From: DATKMK01 sp035541895
GTDB taxonomy: Bacteria; Desulfobacterota; Binatia; HRBIN30; JACQVA1
NCBI GenBank assembly: GCA_035541895.1
Contig: DATKMK010000119.1
Coordinates: forward strand, 62,001 to 126,000
Length of the DNA: 64,000 bases
Reading direction: 5' to 3'
The position numbers and the translations under genes are program-made. The notes below the pieces were generated by a model, which did not search any database, was not told where the DNA came from, and worked only from the letters and a program-made list of their open reading frames with translations. Below are positions 25,986-34,758 of this stretch, in pieces (the first letter of the stretch is position 1; the number at the start of each line of letters is the position of its first letter).

Positions 25986-26954
25986 TCAGAGGCGCGCGCG
26001 TTCGTACTCGATGACGCGAGCGATGATGCCGTCGAGCGAGGTCTTCGGTGTGAACCCGATCAACGCACGGATGCGGCGCAAATCGGGAATGCGCCGCATC
26101 ATGTCTTCGAACTGTTCATCCCACGCTTGATCGTAGGGGATGTGCACGATCTCCGATCGGCTGTGCGCCAACCGGCGCACCCGTTCGGCCAACTCGCCGA
26201 TCGTAACTTCTTCATCGCTCCCGATGTTGAACACGCCGCCGACGCCGGCCGAGTTGTCGATCAGCGCGATCAACGCTCCGACCACGTCGTTCACGTCGCA
26301 GAAGCAGCGCCGCTGCGTGCCGTCGCCGTACACGGTGATCGGCTGATTGGCGAGCGCTTGCCGCACGAAGGTCGGCAACACCATGCCGTAGCGACCGGTC
26401 TGGCGCGGACCCGCGGTGTTGAACAGTCGGACCACGATCGCGCGCAATCGCCGCTCCCGCGCGTACGCGAGCGCGAGAAATTCATCGAGCGCCTTGCTGC
26501 ACGCGTATGACCAGCGCCCGGTCTTGGTGTTGCCGAGTACCAAATCGTCGTCCTCGCAGAACGGTACCCGAGCGCCTTTGCCGTAGACCTCCGACGACGA
26601 GGTGATCAGCAGCGGCGTGTCGTGCACGCTCGCCAACTCGAGCACCAACTCGGTGCCTTTGACGTTGGTTTCAATCGTCCGCACCGGGCTCTCGACGATC
26701 AACCGCACGCCCACGGCGGCGGCAAGATGGAAGACGGCGTCGGCGCGCGCGATCAGTTCCGCCAGCCGGGATCGATTCAGCACCGAATCGGTCACGCACT
26801 CGAAGTGCGGGTGGCCGTTGAGGTGGGCCACGTTGCCCGGCTGGCCGGTCGAGAAGTCGTCAAGTGCGATGACCCGGTGTCCGGCTGCCAGCAGTGCATC
26901 GCTCAGATGGCTGCCGATGAATCCGCAGCCACCGGTGATCAGAAAGGTCCTCAC
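25986..26954 (-). CDS. NAD-dependent sugar-nucleotide epimerase/dehydratase
   Basis: This 322-residue extended short-chain dehydrogenase has GGCGFIGSHLSDALLAAGH at the N-terminus (GxxGxxG NAD site), ITSSSEVYGKG with the active-site Ser region near residue 120, WSYACSKALDEFLALAYARE with the catalytic Y-x3-K near residue 145, and RLFNTAGPRQ. It resembles UDP-glucose 4-epimerase, UDP-glucuronate decarboxylase and dTDP-glucose dehydratase relatives; the exact substrate is not clear. It starts with GTG at 26954. It probably supplies a modified nucleotide sugar for the polysaccharide made by this island and is the first gene of the flippase unit. Confidence 0.85.
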   Translation of the reverse strand: MRTFLITGGCGFIGSHLSDALLAAGHRVIALDDFSTGQPGNVAHLNGHPHFECVTDSVLNRSRLAELIARADAVFHLAAAVGVRLIVESPVRTIETNVKGTELVLELASVHDTPLLITSSSEVYGKGARVPFCEDDDLVLGNTKTGRWSYACSKALDEFLALAYARERRLRAIVVRLFNTAGPRQTGRYGMVLPTFVRQALANQPITVYGDGTQRRCFCDVNDVVGALIALIDNSAGVGGVFNIGSDEEVTIGELAERVRRLAHSRSEIVHIPYDQAWDEQFEDMMRRIPDLRRIRALIGFTPKTSLDGIIARVIEYERARL

Positions 26955-27091
26955 CCCAGCAACCCGGGCCGGCCAAGTCCAAGATCACATCGCGGCATCA
27001 CGGCTACGCTTATCGGTGAACGCGTGGGTCTGTCAAAACTCTCGATGCCGCTTTGTTCGCGCCGGCGGAATCGACTACTACCGCTGACGCC

Positions 27092-28255
27092 ATGCGCGTT
27101 TTGATGGTGCACCCGCGGCTCAATCCACCCGGCGGCGGGCGAGCCGTTGGAGCGTGGACGTTACAGGCATTGCGCGAGCGCCATCACGTCGATGTGCTGA
27201 CCTGGGACCCAGTCGACGTCGCCGCCATCAACCGTCACTTTGGCACGTCGCTGCGCGCGGGTGATTTCGGCCGCGTGGAAGTTGCGCCGGTGCTGCGTCG
27301 ACTCTTTCCGGCTGGTGCGCTGGATCTCTGGACGCGCAACTACCTTTTCCGCATCGCGCAGCGACGGCGAGCGCACTACGACGTCCTGCTGAGCACCCAG
27401 AACGAAGCCGACTTTGGCGCTCGCGGGATTCAATACATTCACTTTCCGTTGTTTCACGATCCGCGCATCAATCCGCGCGTGACGCGATTGTACGGGCCGG
27501 TTGAAACCGCATGGTACCACCGCTCGCCGGCGCTGATGCGTTGGTACTTTCGCGCGTGCGGCATCGGCGCGTGGTTCTCGCTGTCGCGACTGCGCGACAA
27601 CCTCACGCTGGTGAACTCCGACTGGACGGGACGGGTGGTGGCCGAAACGCACGGGGTCGCCGCCGCAACGCTGTATCCGCCGGTGCGCAACGACTTTCCC
27701 GAGGTCGCGTGGGCAGACCGCGAGCACGGGTTCGTCTGCGTCGGACGGATCGCACCGGAGAAGCGTATTCCGATGCTCGTCGAGATTCTCGCAGCGGTAC
27801 GCCGGCGCGGCCACGACATTCACTTGCACATCGTCGGTCCGCCCGCCGACCGCGAGCATCTCCGTGTGGTGCAGTGTCTCCAGCGCGAGCACGCATCGTG
27901 GGTGGCGCTCGAATTGAACCCTTCGCACGACGCACTCGATCAATTGCTGTCGTGTCATCAGTACGGCATTCACGGTCGATCCCCGGAGCATTTCGGCATT
28001 GCCGTCGGCGAGATGGTCAATGCCGGATGCATCGTGTTTGTTCCCGACGACGGCGGACAGGTCGAGATCATCGGCGGCCGCGCCGAGTTGATTTATGGTT
28101 CGCCCGACGAGGCGGTCGAGAAAATCGACGCCGTCCTACGCGCTGCGGACCGCCAGGCGGCGTTGCGCAGTTATCTTGCCACTCGTCGGGGGCGCTTTTC
28201 CGCCGACGAATTCATGCGTCAGATACGTGAGACCATCGAGCACTTCTCGGGGTGA
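27092..28255 (+). CDS. GT4-like glycosyltransferase
   Basis: This 387-residue protein has an N-terminal VLMVHPRLNPPGGGRAVGAW strand-loop typical of GT-B enzymes and VCVGRIAPEKRIPMLVEILA near residue 210 opening the donor domain. The late motif GRSPEHFGIAVGEMVNAGCI near residue 300 gives the E-x7-E of GT4 enzymes. GGQVEIIGGRAELIYGSPDE follows. The ATG at 27092 was chosen because it starts the first strand; an upstream in-frame ATG at 27053 is less likely. It is transcribed divergently from the epimerase and converges with the acyl-CoA ligase gene. Substrate unknown. Confidence 0.82.
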   Translation: MRVLMVHPRLNPPGGGRAVGAWTLQALRERHHVDVLTWDPVDVAAINRHFGTSLRAGDFGRVEVAPVLRRLFPAGALDLWTRNYLFRIAQRRRAHYDVLLSTQNEADFGARGIQYIHFPLFHDPRINPRVTRLYGPVETAWYHRSPALMRWYFRACGIGAWFSLSRLRDNLTLVNSDWTGRVVAETHGVAAATLYPPVRNDFPEVAWADREHGFVCVGRIAPEKRIPMLVEILAAVRRRGHDIHLHIVGPPADREHLRVVQCLQREHASWVALELNPSHDALDQLLSCHQYGIHGRSPEHFGIAVGEMVNAGCIVFVPDDGGQVEIIGGRAELIYGSPDEAVEKIDAVLRAADRQAALRSYLATRRGRFSADEFMRQIRETIEHFSG

Positions 28256-28267
28256 ACATCAGTCGGT

Positions 28268-29878
28268 CTATGCCCCTGTCGTCCCGCGCCGTCCTCCAAT
28301 TGCTGTCGGCGGCACCGCACGCTGTGCCCCTAAGAGCGCTTGCAATTTCTGACTCGCCAACTCCGTTAGCGCGGCCCGTTGCGGCTTCGACGTGCCGCCG
28401 AGCGGCACGTCGCCGCGCCCGATGAACACGTAGTGCTCCGGCCGCTTGTAGTGCGACAGCGCGTCCGCGGCGAGCGCACGGAGCTGCGCCGCGATCGCGG
28501 CGTGGTCGTCTGACTTCGCGACGATCACAGCGACCAGGTCATGTTCCAACGCATCGGCCGGCAGACCGACGACATACACCGCTTCAACCGCCGCGTGGGT
28601 TGCCAACACGTTTTCGACTTCCATCGGCGAGACGTTGATCCCCTTCACGCGCAACAAATCCTTGGTGCGGCCGATGAAATGAAAGGTGTCGTCGGCATCG
28701 ATGCGGCCGAGATCACCGGTTGCGAACCACCGATCAGGGGTCAGGCCCGCGCTCGGCGGTTGCTTGTAATATCCGCTGAACAAGCCGGGACCGCGGGTGT
28801 GGATCTCGCCGATTTGACCTGGCGGAAGCACTGCTCCGCCGGAGTCGACGATTCGCATCTCAACCCCCGGCACCGGACGGCCGAGCTGCGTGCGGCGTGC
28901 GTCGGCGGGATCGTTCCAACTGAGCGCTGTGACGTAGCCGGACATCTCGGTCATGCCGTAGCCGGTGATGAAGCGTGCGTCCCGCGCGAGCGTGTCGCCG
29001 AACCATTCGATGCGCCCGCCGCCCCGATGAACCCGTGCCAGCAACTCCGGCGTGAAGTCCGGATGCGCCAACACCGTACCCACCTGCGGCGGGCGCCAGT
29101 GGACTGCGGTGATCCGATGGCGCTGCAACATTGCGATCACGGCGTCGGTCGTAAAGGTCTCGACGAGATGCAATGCGCAACCGGTGGCGAGCGTGGGCAG
29201 CGCGCGAATCACCAGTCCGGCGACCCAGAACAACGGCAAGCTCGAAAGCAGCGCATCGGCGCTGGTGAGCCCGGTTCGTTCGGCCGTCGGCAGCACCGTG
29301 GCGAGGATCGCGCGATGGCTCAGCATCACGCCCTTCGGCTGTCCGGTCGTCCCCGAGGTGTAGAGGATGCACGCGATCGAGTCTGAACCTGCCCCCTCGT
29401 GACGGTGCGCCGTCGAACCAGCGGCAAGAAACTCCGCCGCCGATCGGTGCGCCGTCCGTCGATCCCCGAGTACCACGATCGTCTGCAACTGCGGCAGCGG
29501 TGGCAGCCGCTGCAGCATGGCGAGATAGTCGTGCGATCGGACGGCCGGGTGCACCACCAACGCGTTGACATCCGCGTGCGCCAAGATCTCCCCGAGTTCG
29601 CGCGCGGTAACGAAGGTGGAGATGGGGACGAGGGTGGCCGCTGCGCGCCACGCGCCGAAGGCCACTGCGAGCCACCCCGGACTGTTGCCGGCGAGCAGGC
29701 CGACGTGGCTGCCAGCACCAAATCCGGCCGCGACGAATGCTCGTGCCCACTCGTCCGCCGCGCGATCGAGAGCCGCGAAGGTGAGCGCGTCGCGCTCACC
29801 GACGACCGCGGGGCGATCGGCACATGTCGCCGCCAGTCCGTCCAAGAAATCACTGAGGTTCGAACATTCGGCCGTCAT
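28268..29878 (-). CDS. AMP-dependent acyl-CoA synthetase/ligase
   Basis: This 536-residue protein of the ANL (adenylate-forming) family activates carboxylic acids to acyl-CoA via an acyl-AMP. It has the P-loop-like SGTTGQPKGVMLSHRA near residue 175, TGYGMTEMSGYV near residue 300, ATGDLGRIDADDTFHFIGRT near residue 395, KDLLRVKGINVSPMEVENVL, and a C-terminal GGTSKPQRAAL carrying the catalytic Lys. Chain-length specificity is not evident. The location inside a polysaccharide island could mean it supplies acyl groups for a glycan, or it may be an unrelated lipid gene. It converges with the neighbouring glycosyltransferase gene. Confidence 0.87.
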   Translation of the reverse strand: MTAECSNLSDFLDGLAATCADRPAVVGERDALTFAALDRAADEWARAFVAAGFGAGSHVGLLAGNSPGWLAVAFGAWRAAATLVPISTFVTARELGEILAHADVNALVVHPAVRSHDYLAMLQRLPPLPQLQTIVVLGDRRTAHRSAAEFLAAGSTAHRHEGAGSDSIACILYTSGTTGQPKGVMLSHRAILATVLPTAERTGLTSADALLSSLPLFWVAGLVIRALPTLATGCALHLVETFTTDAVIAMLQRHRITAVHWRPPQVGTVLAHPDFTPELLARVHRGGGRIEWFGDTLARDARFITGYGMTEMSGYVTALSWNDPADARRTQLGRPVPGVEMRIVDSGGAVLPPGQIGEIHTRGPGLFSGYYKQPPSAGLTPDRWFATGDLGRIDADDTFHFIGRTKDLLRVKGINVSPMEVENVLATHAAVEAVYVVGLPADALEHDLVAVIVAKSDDHAAIAAQLRALAADALSHYKRPEHYVFIGRGDVPLGGTSKPQRAALTELASQKLQALLGAQRAVPPTAIGGRRGTTGA

Positions 29879-29949
29879 GCGGAACTGGGTTTACGTCAGA
29901 GCGCTCGCCGGCGGCAAGATGCGCCGCGGGAAGCCGCGGGCGTTGGCGA

Positions 29950-31860
29950 TTGACAACCGCATCGCGGATTCGTACTTGCGTCAAGCGTTTTGGAGTCCAC
30001 ACGATTTTCTCAGCTGCGCACGAAGCGGCCCTCGCAGTTGCGGTTCTCGCCTTGCAGGCGTTGGTGTTCGGGGCGTGGTGGGACGTGGTCTCTCGGGCTT
30101 TGCCCGACCGCAGCGCCGGCGACGCGCTGCTGCATTCGTGGATACTGTACTTTTCACAAATTACCGCGCTGTCGCTGCTGCTCGGATGGACTGGGCAGCT
30201 CACGCGCGCCGCGTTGCTGGCGAGCAACATCCTCTGGTCGGCGGCCCTTTTGATTGTTGCGCGGCGTCGCTTTCCCGCGCCGTCACGTTCGTTCACGCGC
30301 TTCAGGCGACTGCGCATCCCGATCGGAACCGGACTGGTCGCTGCCTGCAACGTGACGCTCACGATACTGAGCGTACTGTTAGTGGCGTTGGTGATCCTGC
30401 GGGGGGCGCGGGCGGGCCCGTCGACGTACGACGAACTAGCGTACCACTTGCCGATGGTGGCGTTGATGAGACAGCGGCACAACCTGGCGCTTGCCAGCAG
30501 CAACTTCATCATCGACGGCTATCCGAAGAACGTCGAGCTGTGGTTCCACTGGATTCTGACCTGCTTCGGGAGCGATCGATGGGTGGACATCGCGCAACTG
30601 CCGTTTCTGCTGCTCGGTATGAACGCCGTGTATTGCCTGGCGCGACGAACGGGCTCGACGTGGTCGGCGAGCGCGGCCGGCGCGCTCTTGTTGCCGTTCG
30701 CGCCCGTGGTCATCGCCCAGGTCACGACCGCATACACTGACGTAGCCGTCTCCGCACTGCTGCTCGCGGCCATCGCGTTGTTGGCGATCATGCACGCCGA
30801 ATGCGTGGCAATCTCGGTGATGACCTTCTCGTGCGCGACCGGACTGTTGCTCGGAACCAAGTACTCGGGCGTCAACTTCGCGGCGATCTTGTTGATCCCG
30901 GCCGCGGTGTTGATCGTGCGAAGAAGCGCGACGCGGCGACAAGGAGCGATCGCGGTGGCGCTCGGGCTCGGGACGGTGTTTGCGCTCGGCGGCTCCACCT
31001 ACGTGTGGAATTGGCTGACGCACGCCAATCCGGTCTTTCCATACCGGCTGTCGTTGGGCACCGTCACATGGCCGGGTCCCTGGGACAGCACGAAGGTCTA
31101 TGGTGCCGCCGAAGCGCAGCAGTTCTCGTTGCTCACGCGGCTCTGGTACTCCTGGGGTGCCGTCGAAGTAGCGAAGCACAGCACGCTCTTCGGCGGTTTC
31201 GGTTTCACCTGGCCGCTGTTGTTGGGGCTGACCGTGATCTCGGTGGCGCTGGCGATTCGTTCGATGGAGATTCGGCGAATCGCCTTGGTCGTTCTTGTGG
31301 TCGTTGTGTTTGCGGCCACTCCGCTGAACTTCCGCGTTCGGTTCACCATTTACTTGCTTGGGTTGGGATGCGTCGCCTTCGCTCACGTGCTCGATGAGAC
31401 GGCGCGCGCACCGCGCGGGCACGTGATGTTGATCGCGGCCGTCATCTGGGTGGCGAGCTACTCGCTGTATCAAGTCTGGCCCGAACGTTTCGCCCCCCTG
31501 TTCGGACCGCACGCGCACCGCCACGCAACCCTCGCGCGGTGCCCGAAATCGGTCGTGGCGCCGTTCGGCCGCGCCTATCGTTGGGTACGCGCCCACGCCG
31601 CAGACGGATCGCTCGTCTACACATTCCGGGGCAGCCACCCGCAATTTCTCTATTGTCTGTGGAACCGCAGCCTCAGCAATCGCGTCAAGATCGCCGATCC
31701 CGTCAACGAGGTCGCGTTTCTCGATCTGCTCAACGCGCCCACGCCGGTGATCGTGTTCATGCCCCACGACACGCGCGCCTATCGCTTCTATCGCCGCCAT
31801 GCCGACCGATTCGTCGAGGGGTTCGTCGATGGCGATGCGACCGTGGCCGTTGCTCGCTGA
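29950..31860 (+). CDS. GT39-like polytopic membrane glycosyltransferase
   Basis: This 636-residue protein has about 10-12 hydrophobic segments through residue 530 and a soluble C-terminal domain. Near residue 155 the segment PSTYDELAYHLPMVALMRQR places an acidic loop before a Y-H-L-P helix, the arrangement of ArnT/Pmt-type (GT39/GT83) enzymes that use polyprenyl-phosphate sugars as donors. The start is uncertain: TTG at 29950 is used here and no nearby in-frame ATG exists. The next gene begins just downstream. Its likely role is addition of a sugar to a lipid-linked glycan or protein at the periplasmic face. The family assignment rests on topology and this motif. Confidence 0.65.
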   Translation: MTTASRIRTCVKRFGVHTIFSAAHEAALAVAVLALQALVFGAWWDVVSRALPDRSAGDALLHSWILYFSQITALSLLLGWTGQLTRAALLASNILWSAALLIVARRRFPAPSRSFTRFRRLRIPIGTGLVAACNVTLTILSVLLVALVILRGARAGPSTYDELAYHLPMVALMRQRHNLALASSNFIIDGYPKNVELWFHWILTCFGSDRWVDIAQLPFLLLGMNAVYCLARRTGSTWSASAAGALLLPFAPVVIAQVTTAYTDVAVSALLLAAIALLAIMHAECVAISVMTFSCATGLLLGTKYSGVNFAAILLIPAAVLIVRRSATRRQGAIAVALGLGTVFALGGSTYVWNWLTHANPVFPYRLSLGTVTWPGPWDSTKVYGAAEAQQFSLLTRLWYSWGAVEVAKHSTLFGGFGFTWPLLLGLTVISVALAIRSMEIRRIALVVLVVVVFAATPLNFRVRFTIYLLGLGCVAFAHVLDETARAPRGHVMLIAAVIWVASYSLYQVWPERFAPLFGPHAHRHATLARCPKSVVAPFGRAYRWVRAHAADGSLVYTFRGSHPQFLYCLWNRSLSNRVKIADPVNEVAFLDLLNAPTPVIVFMPHDTRAYRFYRRHADRFVEGFVDGDATVAVAR

Positions 31861-31953
31861 GTGCGACCCGTCGCATCGCTGCCTCCGCTCGATTTGCGCT
31901 TGCATCACCGCCTGACCAACGATAATCGTGCGCGGTCAGTTCGTGATCCGTTG

Positions 31954-33702
31954 ATGTCGGCTGCCGCGAAGTCCAGCGAAGTTGTCCCGTTCGGTATCAA
32001 GCTCGCCTACGGGGCCCCCAATTTTGCGGGGGCGGCGATGCTGATACCGATCCTGATTCACATGCCGAAGTTTTACGCCGACGTAGTGTTGGTGCCGCTC
32101 GGCTCGCTGGCGATTGCGATCGCGATTGCGCGCGCGTTGGACGCCCTCAGCGATCCGTTGTTCGGCTGGTTGTCGGATCGCACGCAAACCCGGTTCGGCC
32201 GGCGCCGGCCGTACATCGTGATCATGGCCCCGCTCTGCGCGATTGCCTTTTGGCTGTTGTTCACGCCGCCCGAATCGATGTCACGCAACGCCGCCGCGTT
32301 GTGGTTCGGCGTCACGTTCATTCTCTATTCCGTCTTTCACACCGCGTACGCCTTGCCGCACTATGCGCTCGGACCCGAATTGACCCTCGACTACCACGAG
32401 CGGTCGCGATTGTTCGGCGTGCGAGAAGGCTTCACGATTCTGGGCACGATCATCGCGTCGGTGGCGCCCGGGATTCTCATCAGCCAGGGCATCAGCGAGC
32501 GGCGGGCGTTCGCGACGCTCGGGGTCGTGTTCGCGCTGTTGTTGCTCGCGTTGTGCGCCATTCTGGTGGTGGTGGTGCGCGAACGGCCGGACTTTGTCCA
32601 TCGCGCGCCCAACCCATTCGTACCCGGCGTGCGCCGCGCGCTGCGCAACCGGCCGTTCCGCATTCTCCTGCTCACGTACGTCGTCGGCAGCATCACCGGC
32701 GCGATTCCCGGCACGTTGATGCCCTTCTTCAACGCGTACGTGATCCGCCCGGAAAATCCCGAGCGCTGGCTGGCGGTCTTTTTGGCGGCGTACTTCTTCA
32801 CCGGTTTTCTCTGCCTGCCGCTGTGGGTGATGCTGGCGCGACGATTCGGCAAGCGGCCGGCGTGGCTGGCGAGCTTCATCATGGGCGTGACCGGCGGCGC
32901 GGCGATGTTCTTCCTCGGCAAGGGCGACACCGTCGCCCTGTTGATCTTGATCTCGTGGGCCGGATCGAGCTTTGGCGCCGGCTTGTTTCTCGGGCCGGCG
33001 ATTCAAGCCGACGTGATTGACTACGATGAGCTGCACACCGGCAAACGCCGCGAGGCGCAGTATTCGGCTTTCTGGGGCATGCTGCCCAAGTTCGTTGCCA
33101 TCCCGAGCGCCGCGGTGCCGATCGCCATCCTCGGTTCGATCGGCTACGTGCCCAACGCCGAGCAAACGCCGCAGGTGGTGTTTGCGATCAAAGCGATCTT
33201 TGCGCTCGCGCCCGCCGCATTCTCGGTGCTCGCGTTCTTTATCGCCTGGCGTTTCCCGATCGACGAGAAGGTCCATCGCGCGATCCTCGACGGGATCGCG
33301 CAGCACGCGCGCGGTGAAGTGGCGACCGATCCACTGACGGGCGAGAAGCTGCCGCCGCCGCGCGCCCGTGCGGTCGACGAGAACACCGGCTGGTTCCTCG
33401 ATCACTTCTCGCCGCGCGAGTTGCGCCGGTTCCTCGATCGCGGGCAGCGGACGATCGTGCGCGACGCTTGGCGGGCCGCCGCCGCAGCGATCGCGACGTG
33501 CCTGGGTGCGCTGGCCTTGGTCGCAATGCAGATGACCAATCTCGACGTCGAACCGGGACCGTTGCCGACGCTCGCCGTGGTGTCCGCCGGCTTTGCGTTC
33601 GCCGTGTTTGTTTTTCACCTCATGCGGGTTCCGCCGGCGCGGCGACTGGCTGCGGGGGCGGTGTCGGCGGACGTGGTGCGCGCACACTTGAATGGCGGAT
33701 AG
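31954..33702 (+). CDS. GPH-family (MelB-like) MFS transporter with long C-terminal extension
   Basis: This 582-residue transporter has 12 probable membrane helices. It carries PFGIKLAYGAPNFAGAAMLI at the start, DALSDPLFGWLSDRTQTRFG with the G-W-x-S-D-R-T loop between helices 2 and 3, and the second-half loop VIDYDELHTGKRREAQYSAF, all features of the glycoside-pentoside-hexuronide:cation symporter family. It is about 100 residues longer than most members, with a C-terminal extension containing two extra hydrophobic segments. The ATG at 31954 was chosen over a GTG at 31861. Substrate may be a sugar, but relatives also carry other small molecules. Confidence 0.82.
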   Translation: MSAAAKSSEVVPFGIKLAYGAPNFAGAAMLIPILIHMPKFYADVVLVPLGSLAIAIAIARALDALSDPLFGWLSDRTQTRFGRRRPYIVIMAPLCAIAFWLLFTPPESMSRNAAALWFGVTFILYSVFHTAYALPHYALGPELTLDYHERSRLFGVREGFTILGTIIASVAPGILISQGISERRAFATLGVVFALLLLALCAILVVVVRERPDFVHRAPNPFVPGVRRALRNRPFRILLLTYVVGSITGAIPGTLMPFFNAYVIRPENPERWLAVFLAAYFFTGFLCLPLWVMLARRFGKRPAWLASFIMGVTGGAAMFFLGKGDTVALLILISWAGSSFGAGLFLGPAIQADVIDYDELHTGKRREAQYSAFWGMLPKFVAIPSAAVPIAILGSIGYVPNAEQTPQVVFAIKAIFALAPAAFSVLAFFIAWRFPIDEKVHRAILDGIAQHARGEVATDPLTGEKLPPPRARAVDENTGWFLDHFSPRELRRFLDRGQRTIVRDAWRAAAAAIATCLGALALVAMQMTNLDVEPGPLPTLAVVSAGFAFAVFVFHLMRVPPARRLAAGAVSADVVRAHLNGG

Positions 33703-33797
33703 CGGCCGATTGCCTCGCGCCAATCGCCTGTGGCATATGGCCGTCGGCCGACTTGCAACCGAGCCGGGCGCTCATCGATAGGCGACGGAGGAATTCA

Positions 33798-34322
33798 ATG
33801 GGTTTCCATCACACCGCATTTGCCACCCGCGATCTTCACGGGACGAACAAATTCTACACCGAAGCGATGGGCTTCGAGTTGGTGAAGGTGGTGGTGGGAC
33901 CGACGCCGGACGGCGGCTGGGCGAAGCATCTGTTCTTCGAGACCGGGACCGATGAATACATCGCCTTTTGGGATCTGCACGACGACAGCATCAAAGCCGA
34001 GTGGTCGCCCGCGATCTCGACCGGCCAGGGGCTGCCGATTTGGGTCAACCATCTGGCCTTTCGTGCCGGCGACGTCGCCGATATCGAACGCCGCAAGCAG
34101 CGCTGGCTCACGCACGGCCACGAGGTGATGGAGATCGACCACGGCTGGTGCACGTCGATCTACACCGTCGACCCCAACGGCATCCTGGTCGAGTTCTGCA
34201 CCACGACCAAAGCGATGACCGCCGCCGATCGCGAGGAAGCGCAACGCCTGCTCAACGATCCACACCCGCCGCTGGAAACCCCGCCGCCGGTGAAAGTGCA
34301 TCGCCCGAACAAGGCGGCGTAG
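33798..34322 (+). CDS. VOC (glyoxalase/dioxygenase superfamily) protein
   Basis: This 174-residue protein has the vicinal-oxygen-chelate fold: FHHTAFATRDLHGTNKFYTE with the first metal His near residue 4, VNHLAFRAGDVADIE in the second half, and DPNGILVEFCTTT with the metal Glu near residue 130. Members include glyoxalases, dioxygenases and epimerases using a divalent metal. The substrate is not apparent. The ATG at 33798 follows a GGAGG at good spacing. The gene stands alone between the transporter and the convergent tRNA-binding gene. Confidence 0.84.
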   Translation: MGFHHTAFATRDLHGTNKFYTEAMGFELVKVVVGPTPDGGWAKHLFFETGTDEYIAFWDLHDDSIKAEWSPAISTGQGLPIWVNHLAFRAGDVADIERRKQRWLTHGHEVMEIDHGWCTSIYTVDPNGILVEFCTTTKAMTAADREEAQRLLNDPHPPLETPPPVKVHRPNKAA

Positions 34323-34334
34323 GCGAAGCGCCGG

Positions 34335-34658
34335 TTACTTCACCCGCGCGCCGGCCGCGACTGGACGACGGGGGCCGACTACTGCCAGCGTACCCTCTGC
34401 ATCGGTTGCGGCGAGCAACATCCCCTCGCTGCGAACGCCGCGCAGTGTCGCCGGTTCCAAGTTGGCGATGACCACGATCTGGGTGCCGACGAGATCATCC
34501 GGTGCATAGTGAGCGCGAATGCCGGCGACGAGCTGGCGTCGCTCGGTCCCGAGGTCGATCTCCAGCACCAGTAAGCGATCGGCATTCGGGTGCGGCGCCG
34601 CGCTGACGATCGTCGCGACGCGCAGGTCGAGCTTGGAGAAGTCGTCGATGGTGATCAT
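34335..34658 (-). CDS. tRNA-binding domain protein (CsaA/MetRS C-terminal type)
   Basis: This 107-residue OB-fold protein starts ITIDDFSKLDLRVATIVSA, followed by PNADRLLVLEIDLGTERRQL, VVIANLEPATLRGVRSEGML and LLAATDAEG. These are the conserved lines of the EMAP-II-type tRNA-binding domain found free as CsaA or at the C-terminus of methionyl-tRNA synthetase. It may act as a tRNA-binding or export chaperone protein. The ATG at 34658 is preceded by AGGAG. It is divergent from dnaB. The rest of a methionyl-tRNA synthetase is not nearby, so it is a standalone version. Confidence 0.88.
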   Translation of the reverse strand: MITIDDFSKLDLRVATIVSAAPHPNADRLLVLEIDLGTERRQLVAGIRAHYAPDDLVGTQIVVIANLEPATLRGVRSEGMLLAATDAEGTLAVVGPRRPVAAGARVK

Positions 34659-34758
34659 GCGCGGTCTCCTATGCGCCGAGGTCGTCGGAGTCAACGGAGC
34701 GCCGGCACGTGGGTGATGGTGACAAGTCTCACCGATTTGAGTAATCTCCCGCTCCCCG

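Noticed and set aside
30436..31908. Long minus-strand open frame (490 codons) opposite the GT39-like gene
   Set aside because: Arg/His/Gln-rich translation lacking any domain; the plus-strand frame shows membrane helices and a family motif.
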